Notes under the pieces: model-generated
Database searches by the model: none
Seen by the model: only the letters and a program-made list of their open reading frames with translations
What the model was told of the DNA's origin: nothing
Made by a program: the position numbers and the translations under genes
Shown here: positions 6,693 through 14,275 of the stretch, piece after piece
How positions within the stretch are numbered: position 1 is the first letter of the stretch
Layout: the number at the start of each line of letters is the position of its first letter
Source: Gemmatimonadales bacterium
GTDB taxonomy: Bacteria; Gemmatimonadota; Gemmatimonadetes; Palauibacterales; Palauibacteraceae
Length of the DNA stretch: 32,973 nt
Direction of reading: 5' to 3'
NCBI GenBank assembly: GCA_009840115.1
Contig: VXOJ01000015.1
Location: 1 to 32,973 of the forward strand

Positions 6693-6815
6693 TCACCTCC
6701 CTGCCCGGCGGCGAGGACGAAGAAGGCTGTACCGGCGAGGCGGATCCAGGGGCCGTCCGCCACCGGCAGTCCCGCTCAGGATACATCCCGCTAGCAGCAG
6801 CCTTCTGATCCGCAT
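6693..6815 (-). pseudogene. decayed lipoprotein leader, paralog of the gene at 4937-5413
   Basis: The frame starts MRIRRLLLAGCILSGTAG, which matches the signal peptide MRIRRLLLTGWILSGMAC of the lipoprotein at 4937-5413 nearly residue for residue. The lipobox Cys is replaced by Gly (SGTAG), and after it the frame has only 22 Arg/Pro-rich residues before a stop, with no trace of the beta-rich domain. It is therefore a duplicated leader whose body was lost. The next gene on the strand (DUF1569) begins 22 bp on and may now use the promoter of this copy. Confidence 0.65.
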
Positions 6816-6890
6816 TCTGATCGCTTCGCCAGGAGTAGCGACAATCCGGTTCGTATCTTCATTCCTACCGGGCCGGGCGAGGTATGATCC
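6771..6890. repeat. direct repeat copy B (lipoprotein leader and promoter)
   Basis: This is the second copy of the repeat at 5369-5490, in the same orientation. It starts CCCGCTCAGGAT and ends GGTATGATCC. The two copies bracket higBA and the DUF1569 gene, a block of about 1.28 kb. Confidence 0.75.
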
Positions 6891-6953
6891 CGTGAGCCAA
6901 GTGAGGGCGCTTTCCTGCCAAAGGCCCGCCACGCTTACGGGCAAGCGGCGAGC

Positions 6954-6994
6954 CTATCGGAAATGTCCGTGTACTATCCGATAGACGTTTTTTT
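6954..6994 (+). terminator. hairpin followed by T7, terminator or control element
   Basis: CTATCGGA at 6954-6961 and TCCGATAG at 6977-6984 are perfect 8-base arms with a 15-base loop, followed by ACG and seven T (6988-6994). The form fits a weak intrinsic terminator on the plus strand. It lies 76 bp before the start of the LRR-metzincin gene, so it could end plus-strand read-through from higBA, act as an attenuator in the leader, or be an operator. The long loop makes it weak. Confidence 0.4.
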
Positions 6995-7070
6995 CATCTG
7001 ATCTGTATCTGTCCCTGCCCCGCGCACGAATCCAGATTCAAGCCTCCTCCGGGATCTGGGAGAACCCCTC

Positions 7071-10000
7071 GTGAGCGGATTTCCGCGCCTCGCCACTGCC
7101 GCCGCCGTCCTCGTGGCCGCCGCCTGGTACGTGGCCTGCGGTGGCGGGACGACCGAGCCGCCGCCGCGCCCGCCCGAACCGGCGAACCGCGGGCCTGTCG
7201 CCACAGGCACGATCCCGGCCCAGGCCGTTACGGTGGGCGAGACGACGACAGTCGACCTCTCCGCGTACTTCCGCGATCCGGACGGGGACGCGCTGACCTT
7301 CTCGGGCGAGTCCTCCGACAGCCAGGTGGCGAGTGTCTCCGTGACGGGAAGCACGGCGTCGGTGACGGGCGTCGGCGCCGGCACGGCCACGATCTCGGTC
7401 ACCGCCCGGGATCCCGCCGGGCTGTCGGTCCGCCAGAGTTTCGAGGTCGCCGTCGCGGCGCCCGTGCCGACGACGATCGTGGTGACCCCTGACGCGGCGT
7501 CCCTGACGGCCATCGGGCAGACGGTCGCGCTCGTGGCGGAGGTGCGGGACCAGGCCGGGCGCGCGCTGCCGGGAGCGGACGTTTCGTGGTCGAGCGGGGA
7601 TACGTCGGTGGTGACGGTGGATTCCACGGGCGTCGTCACCGCGGCCGGGCGGGGATCGACGACGGTGACCGCGGCCTCCGGTGAAGCGGCAGGCAGCGCG
7701 ACGGTATCGGTGATGCAGGAGGTCGCATCGGTGATCGTCACGCCCTCGCTCGCGACGCTCGCCGTCGGCGACACGCTGCGGCTGACGGCCTTCGCCCTGG
7801 ACGCGAACGAGCACCTGGTTCCCGGCGCGGAGTTCGACTGGACGTCCAGCGCCCCCTCCATCGCGAGCGTGGACGACTCCGGACTGGTGCGGGGCGTCGG
7901 CCCGGGCACGGCGACGGTCGCCGCCGCGTCCGGGGGCGCCGAGGCGACGTCCGAGATCACGGTGCCGAATCCGGACCGCGCCGCGCTCGTGGCGCTCTAC
8001 GAGTCGACCGACGGACCCAACTGGCTTGTAAACGAGAACTGGCTGACGGATGCCCCGATCGGCGAGTGGAGCGGCGTGCTCGTCGACGACGATGGCAGGG
8101 TGGTCCGGCTCAGCCTTTACCGCAACGGGCTCTCCGGTCCGCTCCCGCCGGAAATCGGCAACCTGACCCGCCTTCAGGCGTTCTTCCTCTCGAACAACCG
8201 GATCACGGGCTCGATCCCGCCGGAATTCGCGAAACTCCCCGAACTGTTCTGGATCAATCTCAAGGAGAACCGGCTGACGGGTACCATCCCGCCCGAACTC
8301 GGCAGCATGCCGCGGCTCGTCCAGCTGCAGATCTGGGGGAACGAGCTGTCCGGGCCGATCCCGCCCGAGCTTGGGTACGCGCCCAGGCTCAGGGTCCTGT
8401 ATCTGCACTACAACAACTTCACCGGTTCGATTCCGCGGAGTTTCCTCCGTCTTTCCCCGATCCTTTTCCGGATCGCGGGCAACGCGGGCCTCTGCATGCC
8501 CGGCACCTCCGAGTTCGTTGCCTGGTTCGAGCGGATCGACCGGCGGAACGGGTCGTTCTGCAGCGAGCCGGACATCGCCGTCCTCGAGTCGCTGTACGAA
8601 GGGACGGGGGGCGACGACTGGACCCGCTCGGACGGCTGGTTCGACGGCATCCTGCTCTCGGAATGGTACGGCGTCACGCCGGACTCGATCGGCCGGGTGC
8701 AGGGCCTGGACCTGAGCGGGAACGGACTCGCGGGCCGTCTCCCGCCGCGCCTCGCCGACCTCTCAGGCCTGACCGACCTTCGGATCGGCGACAATCCGCT
8801 CACGGGGCCGCTGCCGCTGTCGCTGCGGCAGCTCCCGCTCCGGACGCTGCACTACGCGGACACGGACCTTTGCGTCCCGGGCGCGACGTCCTTCCGCGCG
8901 TGGCTCGCGGCCATTGAATCGCATGACGGAACCGGCGTCGAATGCGCGCCACCCACGGACCGGTCCATCCTCGAGGCGCTCCACGCCTCGACCTCCGGGG
9001 CGGATTGGGACCGAGACGACAACTGGCTGACCGACGCGCCACTCGATCAGTGGCACGGGGTGGAAACCGACGCCGACGGACGCGTCGTGAGTCTCGCCCT
9101 GGCGGGCAACCGCCTCCGGGGGCCCCTCCCGCCCGAGCTGGGCGGCCTCTCGCGGCTGCGCCGCCTGGACCTCGCCAGCAACCCCCTGACGGGACCGATC
9201 CCCCCGGAACTCGGCAACCTCTCCCGCCTGACCGAAGTGCGCCTCGTTCAGACGGGCCTTTCTGGTCCCATTCCTCCGGAACTCGCCAATCTGACCGCAC
9301 TCGAGGAGCTGTCGCTGGACGTCGAGGCTCCGGCGGGTCCCATTCCGCCCGAATTGGGGAATCTCCGGAACCTCAGGCGCCTGGTGCTCACCGGCCCCGG
9401 GGTGACGGGATCGATTCCGCCGGAACTCGGCAACCTCGCCAATCTGGACCTGCTGGTGCTGGGGTACGGCGCCCTGACGGGCCGCATCCCGGGGGAACTG
9501 GGCCGGCTGTCGAACCTGTCCTATCTGATCATCCGAAACTCGCCGCTGACCGGCCCCATCCCCCCGGAAGTCGGGAACCTGACCGGCCTCTACACCCTCG
9601 AACTCGACCGGAACCGGCTCACCGGCGAGATCCCGCCGGAACTCGGGCGTCTGGCCAACCTCACGCGGCTGTCGCTCAACCATAATGCACTCGCCGGCGC
9701 GATCCCTTCCGAACTGGGCGACCTCGGCCGCCTCCGCCTGCTGCGACTCCAGGCGAACGCACTTTCGGGCCCGCTTCCGCCGCAGCTCGGCAGGCTGGCC
9801 GGCCTCACGGAGCTGAATGTCGACGACAACCGGCTCACCGGCCCGATTCCACGGCAGCTCGGCGACCTGTCGGACCTGGTGTACCTCTACCTCCGGGACA
9901 ACACCCTGACGGGACGGATCCCCCCCGAACTCGGCAACCTGAGTCGGCTCAGGGAGCTGTATCTCGATCGGAACCGCCTCACCGGCCCGATCCCGCCGGA

Positions 10001-11693
10001 GTTCAGCGGCCTGACGAGTCTGGAGACCCTGGGCCTGTCCGGGAATCCGGAACTCGCCGGAGCCCTTCCGACCAGCCTGACGGCGCTGGGCCGGCTCGAC
10101 ATTATCCTTGCGGCGGGAACCGGGCTCTGCACGCCGGATGACGCCGGCTTCCTGACGTGGCTGGATGGCGTGCGGCACCGCGTGCCCCCGTGCCCCGACG
10201 TCGCCGGGTCCGCGGCCTATCTGACCCAGGCGATTCAGTCCAGGGACTTCCCGGTTCCACTCGTCGCGGGCGAGGAGGCGCTGCTTCGGGTGTTCGCGAT
10301 CACCTCCGAATCCACGGAGGAACCCCTCCCGCCGGTCCGGGCCACGTTCTATCGGGGAGACGCCGAGGTGTACGCGGTGGACATTCCCGGCAAGGCGGGC
10401 CCCATCCCGGTCGGAGTGGACGAAGGCAGCCGTGAGACCTCCTCGGACGCCAGGATTCCGGGGGACGTGGTGCAGCCGGGGCTCGAGATGGTGGTCGAGA
10501 TCGATCCCGGGGGCACGCTGCCCTCGCAACTTGGCGTGACGAGGCGGCTGCCGGAGACCGGACGGACCGCCATCGAAGTGGCGGCGCTGCCGGCGCTCGA
10601 TCTGACGCTGGTCCCATTCATATGGACGAGCAGGCAGGACTCGGGGATCGTGGACCTGATCGACGACATGGCCGCGGATCCGGCGGGGCACGAACAGCTC
10701 TGGCACATCAACACGATCCTGCCCGTGGGCGAGCTGCGCGTGACGGCCCACGAGCCGGTGCTTTCGTCGACCAACTCGGGCTTCGCGCTGCTCGGCCAGA
10801 CCGCCGCGATCCGCGCCATGGAGAACGGGAGCGGCTACTACATGGGCATGATGTCGGAGCCGATCACGCAACCGCTCGGCGTCGCGTTTCGGCCCGGCTG
10901 GACGAGCTTCTCCGCTCCGCGTCCGACGACCATGGCGCACGAGCTGGGGCACAACATGAGTCTCCAGCATGCGCCGTGCGGGAACGCTTCGAACCCCGAT
11001 CCCCTGTTCCCTCACACCGGCGGCCTGACCGGGGGCTGGGGGTTCGACTTCACGGGTGACGGCGAACTGACCCCCCCGACCTGGTCGGACCTGATGGGCT
11101 ATTGCGGACCTCGGTGGATCAGTGACTACCACTTCACGAAGGCGCTGCGCCGCCGCCAGACGACCGAGACGGCCGCAGCAGGATCGCGCGCGGCAGCAGC
11201 GTCCGTCGGCGATCCGACCGCCGGCTCGCTTCTTCTCTGGGGCAGCGTCGATCCCGACGGCACCCCCTACCTGGAACCGGTCTTCGTGGTGGACGCCGCG
11301 CCATCGCTGCCGGCGACCGGCGGCGAGTATTCCGTCTCGGGGCGCGACGCGGGAGGCCGCGAGCTCTTCTCGTTGAGCTTCGACATGCCGCTGGTGGCGG
11401 ATGCGGGCGGCGGTTCGAGCTTCGTCTTCATCCTCCCCGCGCGGGCGACCGGGGCGGGCGAACTGGCCAGCGTGACGCTCTCAGGCCCCGCGGGATCGGC
11501 CACGCTGGACCGGGACAGCGACCGGCCGATGGCCATCCTGCGCGATCCGCGCACGGGGCGCGTCCGAGGCATCCTCGGCGGATCGGCCGGCGCACCCGAT
11601 CCGCCGGATCTCGCGGCCGCCCTGGCGGCGGAGCACGGACTCGACGTGCTCCTCAGCCGCGGCATCCCCGAAGCGGAGGCCTGGCGCCGCTAG
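7071..11693 (+). CDS. lipoprotein with Ig-like domains, three LRR modules and a metzincin-type protease domain, 1540 aa
   Basis: A GTG start (GGGAG 9 nt upstream) gives a signal with lipobox VAC (Cys24) and a Pro-rich linker, so the protein is probably surface-anchored. Residues about 40-130 form a cadherin-like domain (DPDGDALTF), and about 135-300 two bacterial Ig-like domains (TIVVTPD, VIVTPSLATLAVGD). Three modules follow (about 302-500, 501-627, 628-1041). Each has a cap 'LxxLYxSTxGxxW...W', plant-type 24-residue LRRs (LTGPIPPELGNLxxLxxLxL) numbering 5, 2 and about 14, and an end cap GLCxPxxxxFxxWL...C. Residues 1290-1300 read HELGHNMSLQH, a metzincin zinc site, and LMGYCGPRW from 1341 is the Met-turn. 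About 170 beta-rich residues end the protein. Binding partner and substrate are unknown; the catalytic residues are intact. Confidence 0.92.
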   Translation: MSGFPRLATAAAVLVAAAWYVACGGGTTEPPPRPPEPANRGPVATGTIPAQAVTVGETTTVDLSAYFRDPDGDALTFSGESSDSQVASVSVTGSTASVTGVGAGTATISVTARDPAGLSVRQSFEVAVAAPVPTTIVVTPDAASLTAIGQTVALVAEVRDQAGRALPGADVSWSSGDTSVVTVDSTGVVTAAGRGSTTVTAASGEAAGSATVSVMQEVASVIVTPSLATLAVGDTLRLTAFALDANEHLVPGAEFDWTSSAPSIASVDDSGLVRGVGPGTATVAAASGGAEATSEITVPNPDRAALVALYESTDGPNWLVNENWLTDAPIGEWSGVLVDDDGRVVRLSLYRNGLSGPLPPEIGNLTRLQAFFLSNNRITGSIPPEFAKLPELFWINLKENRLTGTIPPELGSMPRLVQLQIWGNELSGPIPPELGYAPRLRVLYLHYNNFTGSIPRSFLRLSPILFRIAGNAGLCMPGTSEFVAWFERIDRRNGSFCSEPDIAVLESLYEGTGGDDWTRSDGWFDGILLSEWYGVTPDSIGRVQGLDLSGNGLAGRLPPRLADLSGLTDLRIGDNPLTGPLPLSLRQLPLRTLHYADTDLCVPGATSFRAWLAAIESHDGTGVECAPPTDRSILEALHASTSGADWDRDDNWLTDAPLDQWHGVETDADGRVVSLALAGNRLRGPLPPELGGLSRLRRLDLASNPLTGPIPPELGNLSRLTEVRLVQTGLSGPIPPELANLTALEELSLDVEAPAGPIPPELGNLRNLRRLVLTGPGVTGSIPPELGNLANLDLLVLGYGALTGRIPGELGRLSNLSYLIIRNSPLTGPIPPEVGNLTGLYTLELDRNRLTGEIPPELGRLANLTRLSLNHNALAGAIPSELGDLGRLRLLRLQANALSGPLPPQLGRLAGLTELNVDDNRLTGPIPRQLGDLSDLVYLYLRDNTLTGRIPPELGNLSRLRELYLDRNRLTGPIPPEFSGLTSLETLGLSGNPELAGALPTSLTALGRLDIILAAGTGLCTPDDAGFLTWLDGVRHRVPPCPDVAGSAAYLTQAIQSRDFPVPLVAGEEALLRVFAITSESTEEPLPPVRATFYRGDAEVYAVDIPGKAGPIPVGVDEGSRETSSDARIPGDVVQPGLEMVVEIDPGGTLPSQLGVTRRLPETGRTAIEVAALPALDLTLVPFIWTSRQDSGIVDLIDDMAADPAGHEQLWHINTILPVGELRVTAHEPVLSSTNSGFALLGQTAAIRAMENGSGYYMGMMSEPITQPLGVAFRPGWTSFSAPRPTTMAHELGHNMSLQHAPCGNASNPDPLFPHTGGLTGGWGFDFTGDGELTPPTWSDLMGYCGPRWISDYHFTKALRRRQTTETAAAGSRAAAASVGDPTAGSLLLWGSVDPDGTPYLEPVFVVDAAPSLPATGGEYSVSGRDAGGRELFSLSFDMPLVADAGGGSSFVFILPARATGAGELASVTLSGPAGSATLDRDSDRPMAILRDPRTGRVRGILGGSAGAPDPPDLAAALAAEHGLDVLLSRGIPEAEAWRR

Positions 11694-11721
11694 ACTACCG
11701 GCCCCGCCGGCGCGGATCGCA

Positions 11722-12495
11722 TCACCCGATCGCGAACACGAGGCCGCCCTGGAAGGCCACGTGGCCGGTCTTCGTCCCCTCGTCGTCGATTTCGGACAGG
11801 CCCCTGGAATAGATGACCTCGAAGGCCAGGTCCATCGAGGCGGACAGTCGGACCTGGAACCCGCCGCCGACGGCGAGTCCGAAGTCGGTCGACTTGACCG
11901 CGCTCACGCCGCCCTCCCCGCAGGCGACTTCCGTGTCCTGCGCGCTCGCCGTCCGCCCGGCGCCCGCGGTCCCTCCCGCGCTGACGCGGTTGGGGATCCC
12001 CGGCGGGACCTCGGGGCGGAGGGGGCCGGGATCGACGGACGAGACCGCCACCTGGCACGAGAGGTTGAAGGCCATGTAGGGCCCGGCGAGAAGGCCGAAG
12101 CTGAGATTCCCCCCTTCGCCGGTGGTGCCCGCGCGGAGGAGCGTGGAGAACTGCACGTATTCGAACTCGGCCGTCGACTCGGCGAGCAGGCGGCTCGCGG
12201 TGATCGACGGCGGCACCTCCACGGCGCCGCCCTTCTGGGCCAGCCCCATGCCGAGGCGCACGCCCAGGCCGCCGCTCAGCGGGATCCCCGCGTCCACCCC
12301 CGCCACGATCCCGCCTCTGGGTTCGTCGAACGCCTGTCCGCCTCGCGCCGCCGCGTCGTCCCCGGACAGGGATGCGGAACCGAGGCCGACCCTCAGGCCG
12401 ATGGTCGTCTGCGCCCCGAGCGGCGCGGCCGCCAGGGCGAGAACCAGAGCCACGGCGTGGATCGCGGCCTGCGCGGAATAACGTCCTGCGGACAT
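11722..12495 (-). CDS. outer-membrane beta-barrel protein, PorT/OMP_b-brl type (paralog 1 of 3)
   Basis: The 257-residue protein has a signal peptide ending in PLGAQ and starts its barrel with TTIGLRVGLGSASLSG. Alternating amphipathic strands follow: GIVAGVDAGIPLSGGLGVRLGMGLAQKGG, then YVQFSTLLRAGTTG, then FGLLAGPYMAFNLSC and DFGLAVGGGFQVRLSASMDLAFEVIYSRGL, and it ends in a strand LVFAIG. Two Cys (in NLSC and EVACGEGG) bracket a long loop and may form an external disulfide. The ATG at 12495 is chosen over one 15 bases upstream because GGAGGGAGAC lies just before it. Closely similar proteins lie at 16406-17134 and 27691-28353. Its function is unknown; it is probably a small porin or adhesion barrel. 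Confidence 0.85.
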   Translation of the reverse strand: MSAGRYSAQAAIHAVALVLALAAAPLGAQTTIGLRVGLGSASLSGDDAAARGGQAFDEPRGGIVAGVDAGIPLSGGLGVRLGMGLAQKGGAVEVPPSITASRLLAESTAEFEYVQFSTLLRAGTTGEGGNLSFGLLAGPYMAFNLSCQVAVSSVDPGPLRPEVPPGIPNRVSAGGTAGAGRTASAQDTEVACGEGGVSAVKSTDFGLAVGGGFQVRLSASMDLAFEVIYSRGLSEIDDEGTKTGHVAFQGGLVFAIG

Positions 12496-12607
12496 GGCGT
12501 CTCCCTCCATGCGAATTGCCTGCGCTGGTCACCACCCACGGAGCGTGGCGGCGGCCCTCCCACGCACCATTCTCCGCCGTTGACCGCCGATCATCAACTT
12601 CACGCGC

Positions 12608-12635
12608 TTGAGGTGTCTTCCTGCCTTCGTATTAT
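12608..12635 (+). promoter_or_regulatory. candidate sigma-70-like promoter for the methyltransferase gene
   Basis: TTGAGG (12608-12613) and TATTAT (12630-12635) are separated by 16 bp, about 90 bp before the ATG at 12724. The block lies in a locally AT-richer part of the divergent gap and is the best match I see there. It was judged by eye only. Confidence 0.4.
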
Positions 12636-12636
12636 G

Positions 12637-12654
12637 TATGCGGGCCGTCGCATA
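12637..12654. promoter_or_regulatory. inverted repeat TATGCG-N6-CGCATA
   Basis: Perfect 6-bp arms with a GGCCGT spacer lie directly after the candidate -10 box, where a repressor operator would block transcription of the methyltransferase gene. No regulator gene lies nearby. It could be a chance match. Confidence 0.3.
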
Positions 12655-12723
12655 GTGTGTGGCGGCCACTTGAAGTCCTCTCGACCGCATCCTTCACTCT
12701 CACACATCCCAGGTCTCCGACCC

Positions 12724-13563
12724 ATGATCGATATCAACGAAATCGGTGCGACGGCCTTCGTCATCGCGTCCATCCGGGCCCTGGAGCCCGAGAAGCCGCG
12801 GCCGCTCTTCAACGACCCCTACGCGCCGTGGTTCTCGAACGACCGGGCGCGCACGGCGGCGCGGCAATTGGAGGCGGTGTTCCCGCCCTCGACGACGATG
12901 GTCCGCTTCCGCACCCGCTTCTTCAACCGGTTCGTCGAGCGCGGGATCGTGGACGGGGCGCGCCAGGTCGTGCTGCTCGGGGGCGGCTTCGACATGCGCG
13001 CCCACTTCTACCGCGGCACGGGCGCGACGTTCTACGAGGTGGACCAGAAGGCGGTCCTCGAGTTCAAGCGCCACATCCTGTCGGACAACGGGATCGAACA
13101 GCCGCCGTCGCTCTTCGCCAACTACCTGGAGGAGGACGTTCCGGGCGGCCTGGTCGATCTCGGCTTCGATCCCGCGGCGCCGACGCTGGTGGTCTGGGAG
13201 GGCAACACGATGTACCTGCCCCCCGCGAGCATCATGCCGTTCCTGAACCGGCTGGGGGACGCGATGCCGTCGCTCCGCATCGCCTTTGACTACTTCTCCG
13301 TCGACCTGCAGCGCCGCGAGTTCGACAACGAAGAGGATCGCAGGCGGCTCGAAGGCGTGGAGCGGGCGATGAACGCCTCGTTCCCCACGGGCTTCCCCGA
13401 CCTCACGGTGTTCGAGAAGCAGGCGCCGTTCGAGGTGGCCGAGTCCGGCACGTTCGCGGAACTGGCCGAGGAATACGGCCTGGGCGAGATGGTCGCCGAA
13501 TACCCCGAAGACTGGCGCGAAACCCTGAAACTCTACCGCTACTGCGTACTGGAACGCCGGTAG
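12724..13563 (+). CDS. SAM-dependent methyltransferase, PPM1/LCMT (TIGR00027-like) family
   Basis: The 279-residue protein starts MIDINEIGATAFVIASIRA, the typical 'xxTAxxVAxxRA' opening of this family, followed by LFNDPYAPWF. The SAM-binding loop is QVVLLGGGFDMRAHF (family: VVxLGAGLDTRxxR), the acidic strand end is FYEVDQKAVLEFKR, and TLVVWEGNTMYLPP matches the family motif xxWEGVTMYL. These enzymes methylate carboxyl or hydroxyl groups of varied small molecules, and the substrate cannot be read. The ATG at 12724 agrees with the family start; the frame is open far upstream but lies opposite the barrel gene there. It converges on the DUF5615 gene with a 27-bp gap that shows no clear terminator. 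Confidence 0.9.
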   Translation: MIDINEIGATAFVIASIRALEPEKPRPLFNDPYAPWFSNDRARTAARQLEAVFPPSTTMVRFRTRFFNRFVERGIVDGARQVVLLGGGFDMRAHFYRGTGATFYEVDQKAVLEFKRHILSDNGIEQPPSLFANYLEEDVPGGLVDLGFDPAAPTLVVWEGNTMYLPPASIMPFLNRLGDAMPSLRIAFDYFSVDLQRREFDNEEDRRRLEGVERAMNASFPTGFPDLTVFEKQAPFEVAESGTFAELAEEYGLGEMVAEYPEDWRETLKLYRYCVLERR

Positions 13564-13590
13564 GCTATCGGCCTGATTCGGACCACACGA

Positions 13591-13908
13591 TCACACTTCG
13601 ACTTCTCTGAACTGGCCTCGTTGCATCTTGTTCACGGCCGAGCGGATCTCGTCGATTCGCGCTCGAATGCGCGGCCAGGCAGTCGATCGCAGAACCAGCA
13701 CCGCCAATTCCCGCGCCGCGAGGTCCTGCTGGTGCCGCAGACTCTGATCGGTGGTGATCAGTAGCTGGTAGCCATGCTCCTCAGCTTTGTCCAGCAAGAC
13801 GCTGTTTCGAAGCTCGGACCACCCGCGCTCATAGGCCGTATCCACATGGTGGCCCTCAAGATGCTGTCGTAGCGGCACGGGGGTTCCCTGGTCGAACAGG
13901 ATCTTCAC
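13591..13908 (-). CDS. DUF5615 PIN-like toxin
   Basis: The 105-residue protein begins MKILFDQGTPVPLRQHLEGHHVDTA, the usual start of DUF5615 PIN-like proteins, with Asp6 as the first catalytic acid. YQLLITTDQSL carries the central acid (LxTxDxxL), and AVLVLRSTAWPRI fits the terminal strand. These proteins pair with DUF433 antitoxins and are believed to be RNases of the VapC type. The ATG overlaps the stop of the upstream DUF433 gene by 4 bp (13905-13908, ATGA), so translation is coupled. The second acid found in other members (Glu in the '(E/D)LGWS' region) appears here as ERGWSELRNS, so the active site looks complete. Confidence 0.88.
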   Translation of the reverse strand: MKILFDQGTPVPLRQHLEGHHVDTAYERGWSELRNSVLLDKAEEHGYQLLITTDQSLRHQQDLAARELAVLVLRSTAWPRIRARIDEIRSAVNKMQRGQFREVEV

Positions 13909-14132
13909 TGACCACCCACGCCCGCCAGCGCTTGCACCTCGTGGTCGAGGACGGACTCGACCTGCCAGCGCTCCACGCCTTGAAACCAGTCGAGAAACTG
14001 CTCAATCGAGGCGCCCGCCCGCAGGTTCTCAAACAAGGCGCTCAACGGAACCCGTGTGCCCGAAAAAACCCAAGCTCCGCTGACCTTTCGCGGATCACGC
14101 TCCACGGCGTCACATTCCTTCCAATTCGGCAT
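13905..14132 (-). CDS. DUF433 antitoxin
   Basis: The 75-residue protein carries the DUF433 pattern: ERDPRKVSGAWVFSGTRVPLSALFENLRAG, then SIEQFLDWFQGVERWQVESVLD. The family's 'P.I.GTRI.V..I...L..G.S.E.I...FP.L....V...L' is easy to follow, with an HTH-like fold that binds DNA and neutralises the partner toxin. The ATG at 14132 is preceded by GAGGTG 8-13 nt away; a longer frame upstream lacks the family pattern. The gene overlaps the DUF5615 toxin gene by ATGA. A second pair of the same type lies at 19408-20036. Confidence 0.88.
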   Translation of the reverse strand: MPNWKECDAVERDPRKVSGAWVFSGTRVPLSALFENLRAGASIEQFLDWFQGVERWQVESVLDHEVQALAGVGGQ

Positions 14133-14275
14133 TAGGGCACCTCGCTTCCAAGCCCAGGACCGACTCCACAACACCCGATCCTGTGAAGGTAGCATCGACG
14201 CGACTAGCCCGAATCGTCAGCGTCGGGGTCGCGGGTTGCGTACCCCGCCGAGGACGCTGGGGGGTCATGGCCGCA

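Noticed and set aside
9100..10080. Regular 72-bp repeats that look like a CRISPR or satellite array
   Set aside because: The period is that of 24-residue LRR codons; units vary in sequence, keep the frame and have no spacers.
8763..11132. 789-codon minus-strand open frame opposite the LRR region
   Set aside because: Its repeated EFRRxRAGE pattern is the antisense reading of the 72-bp LRR period; the plus strand has the true LRR, zinc-site and signal motifs.
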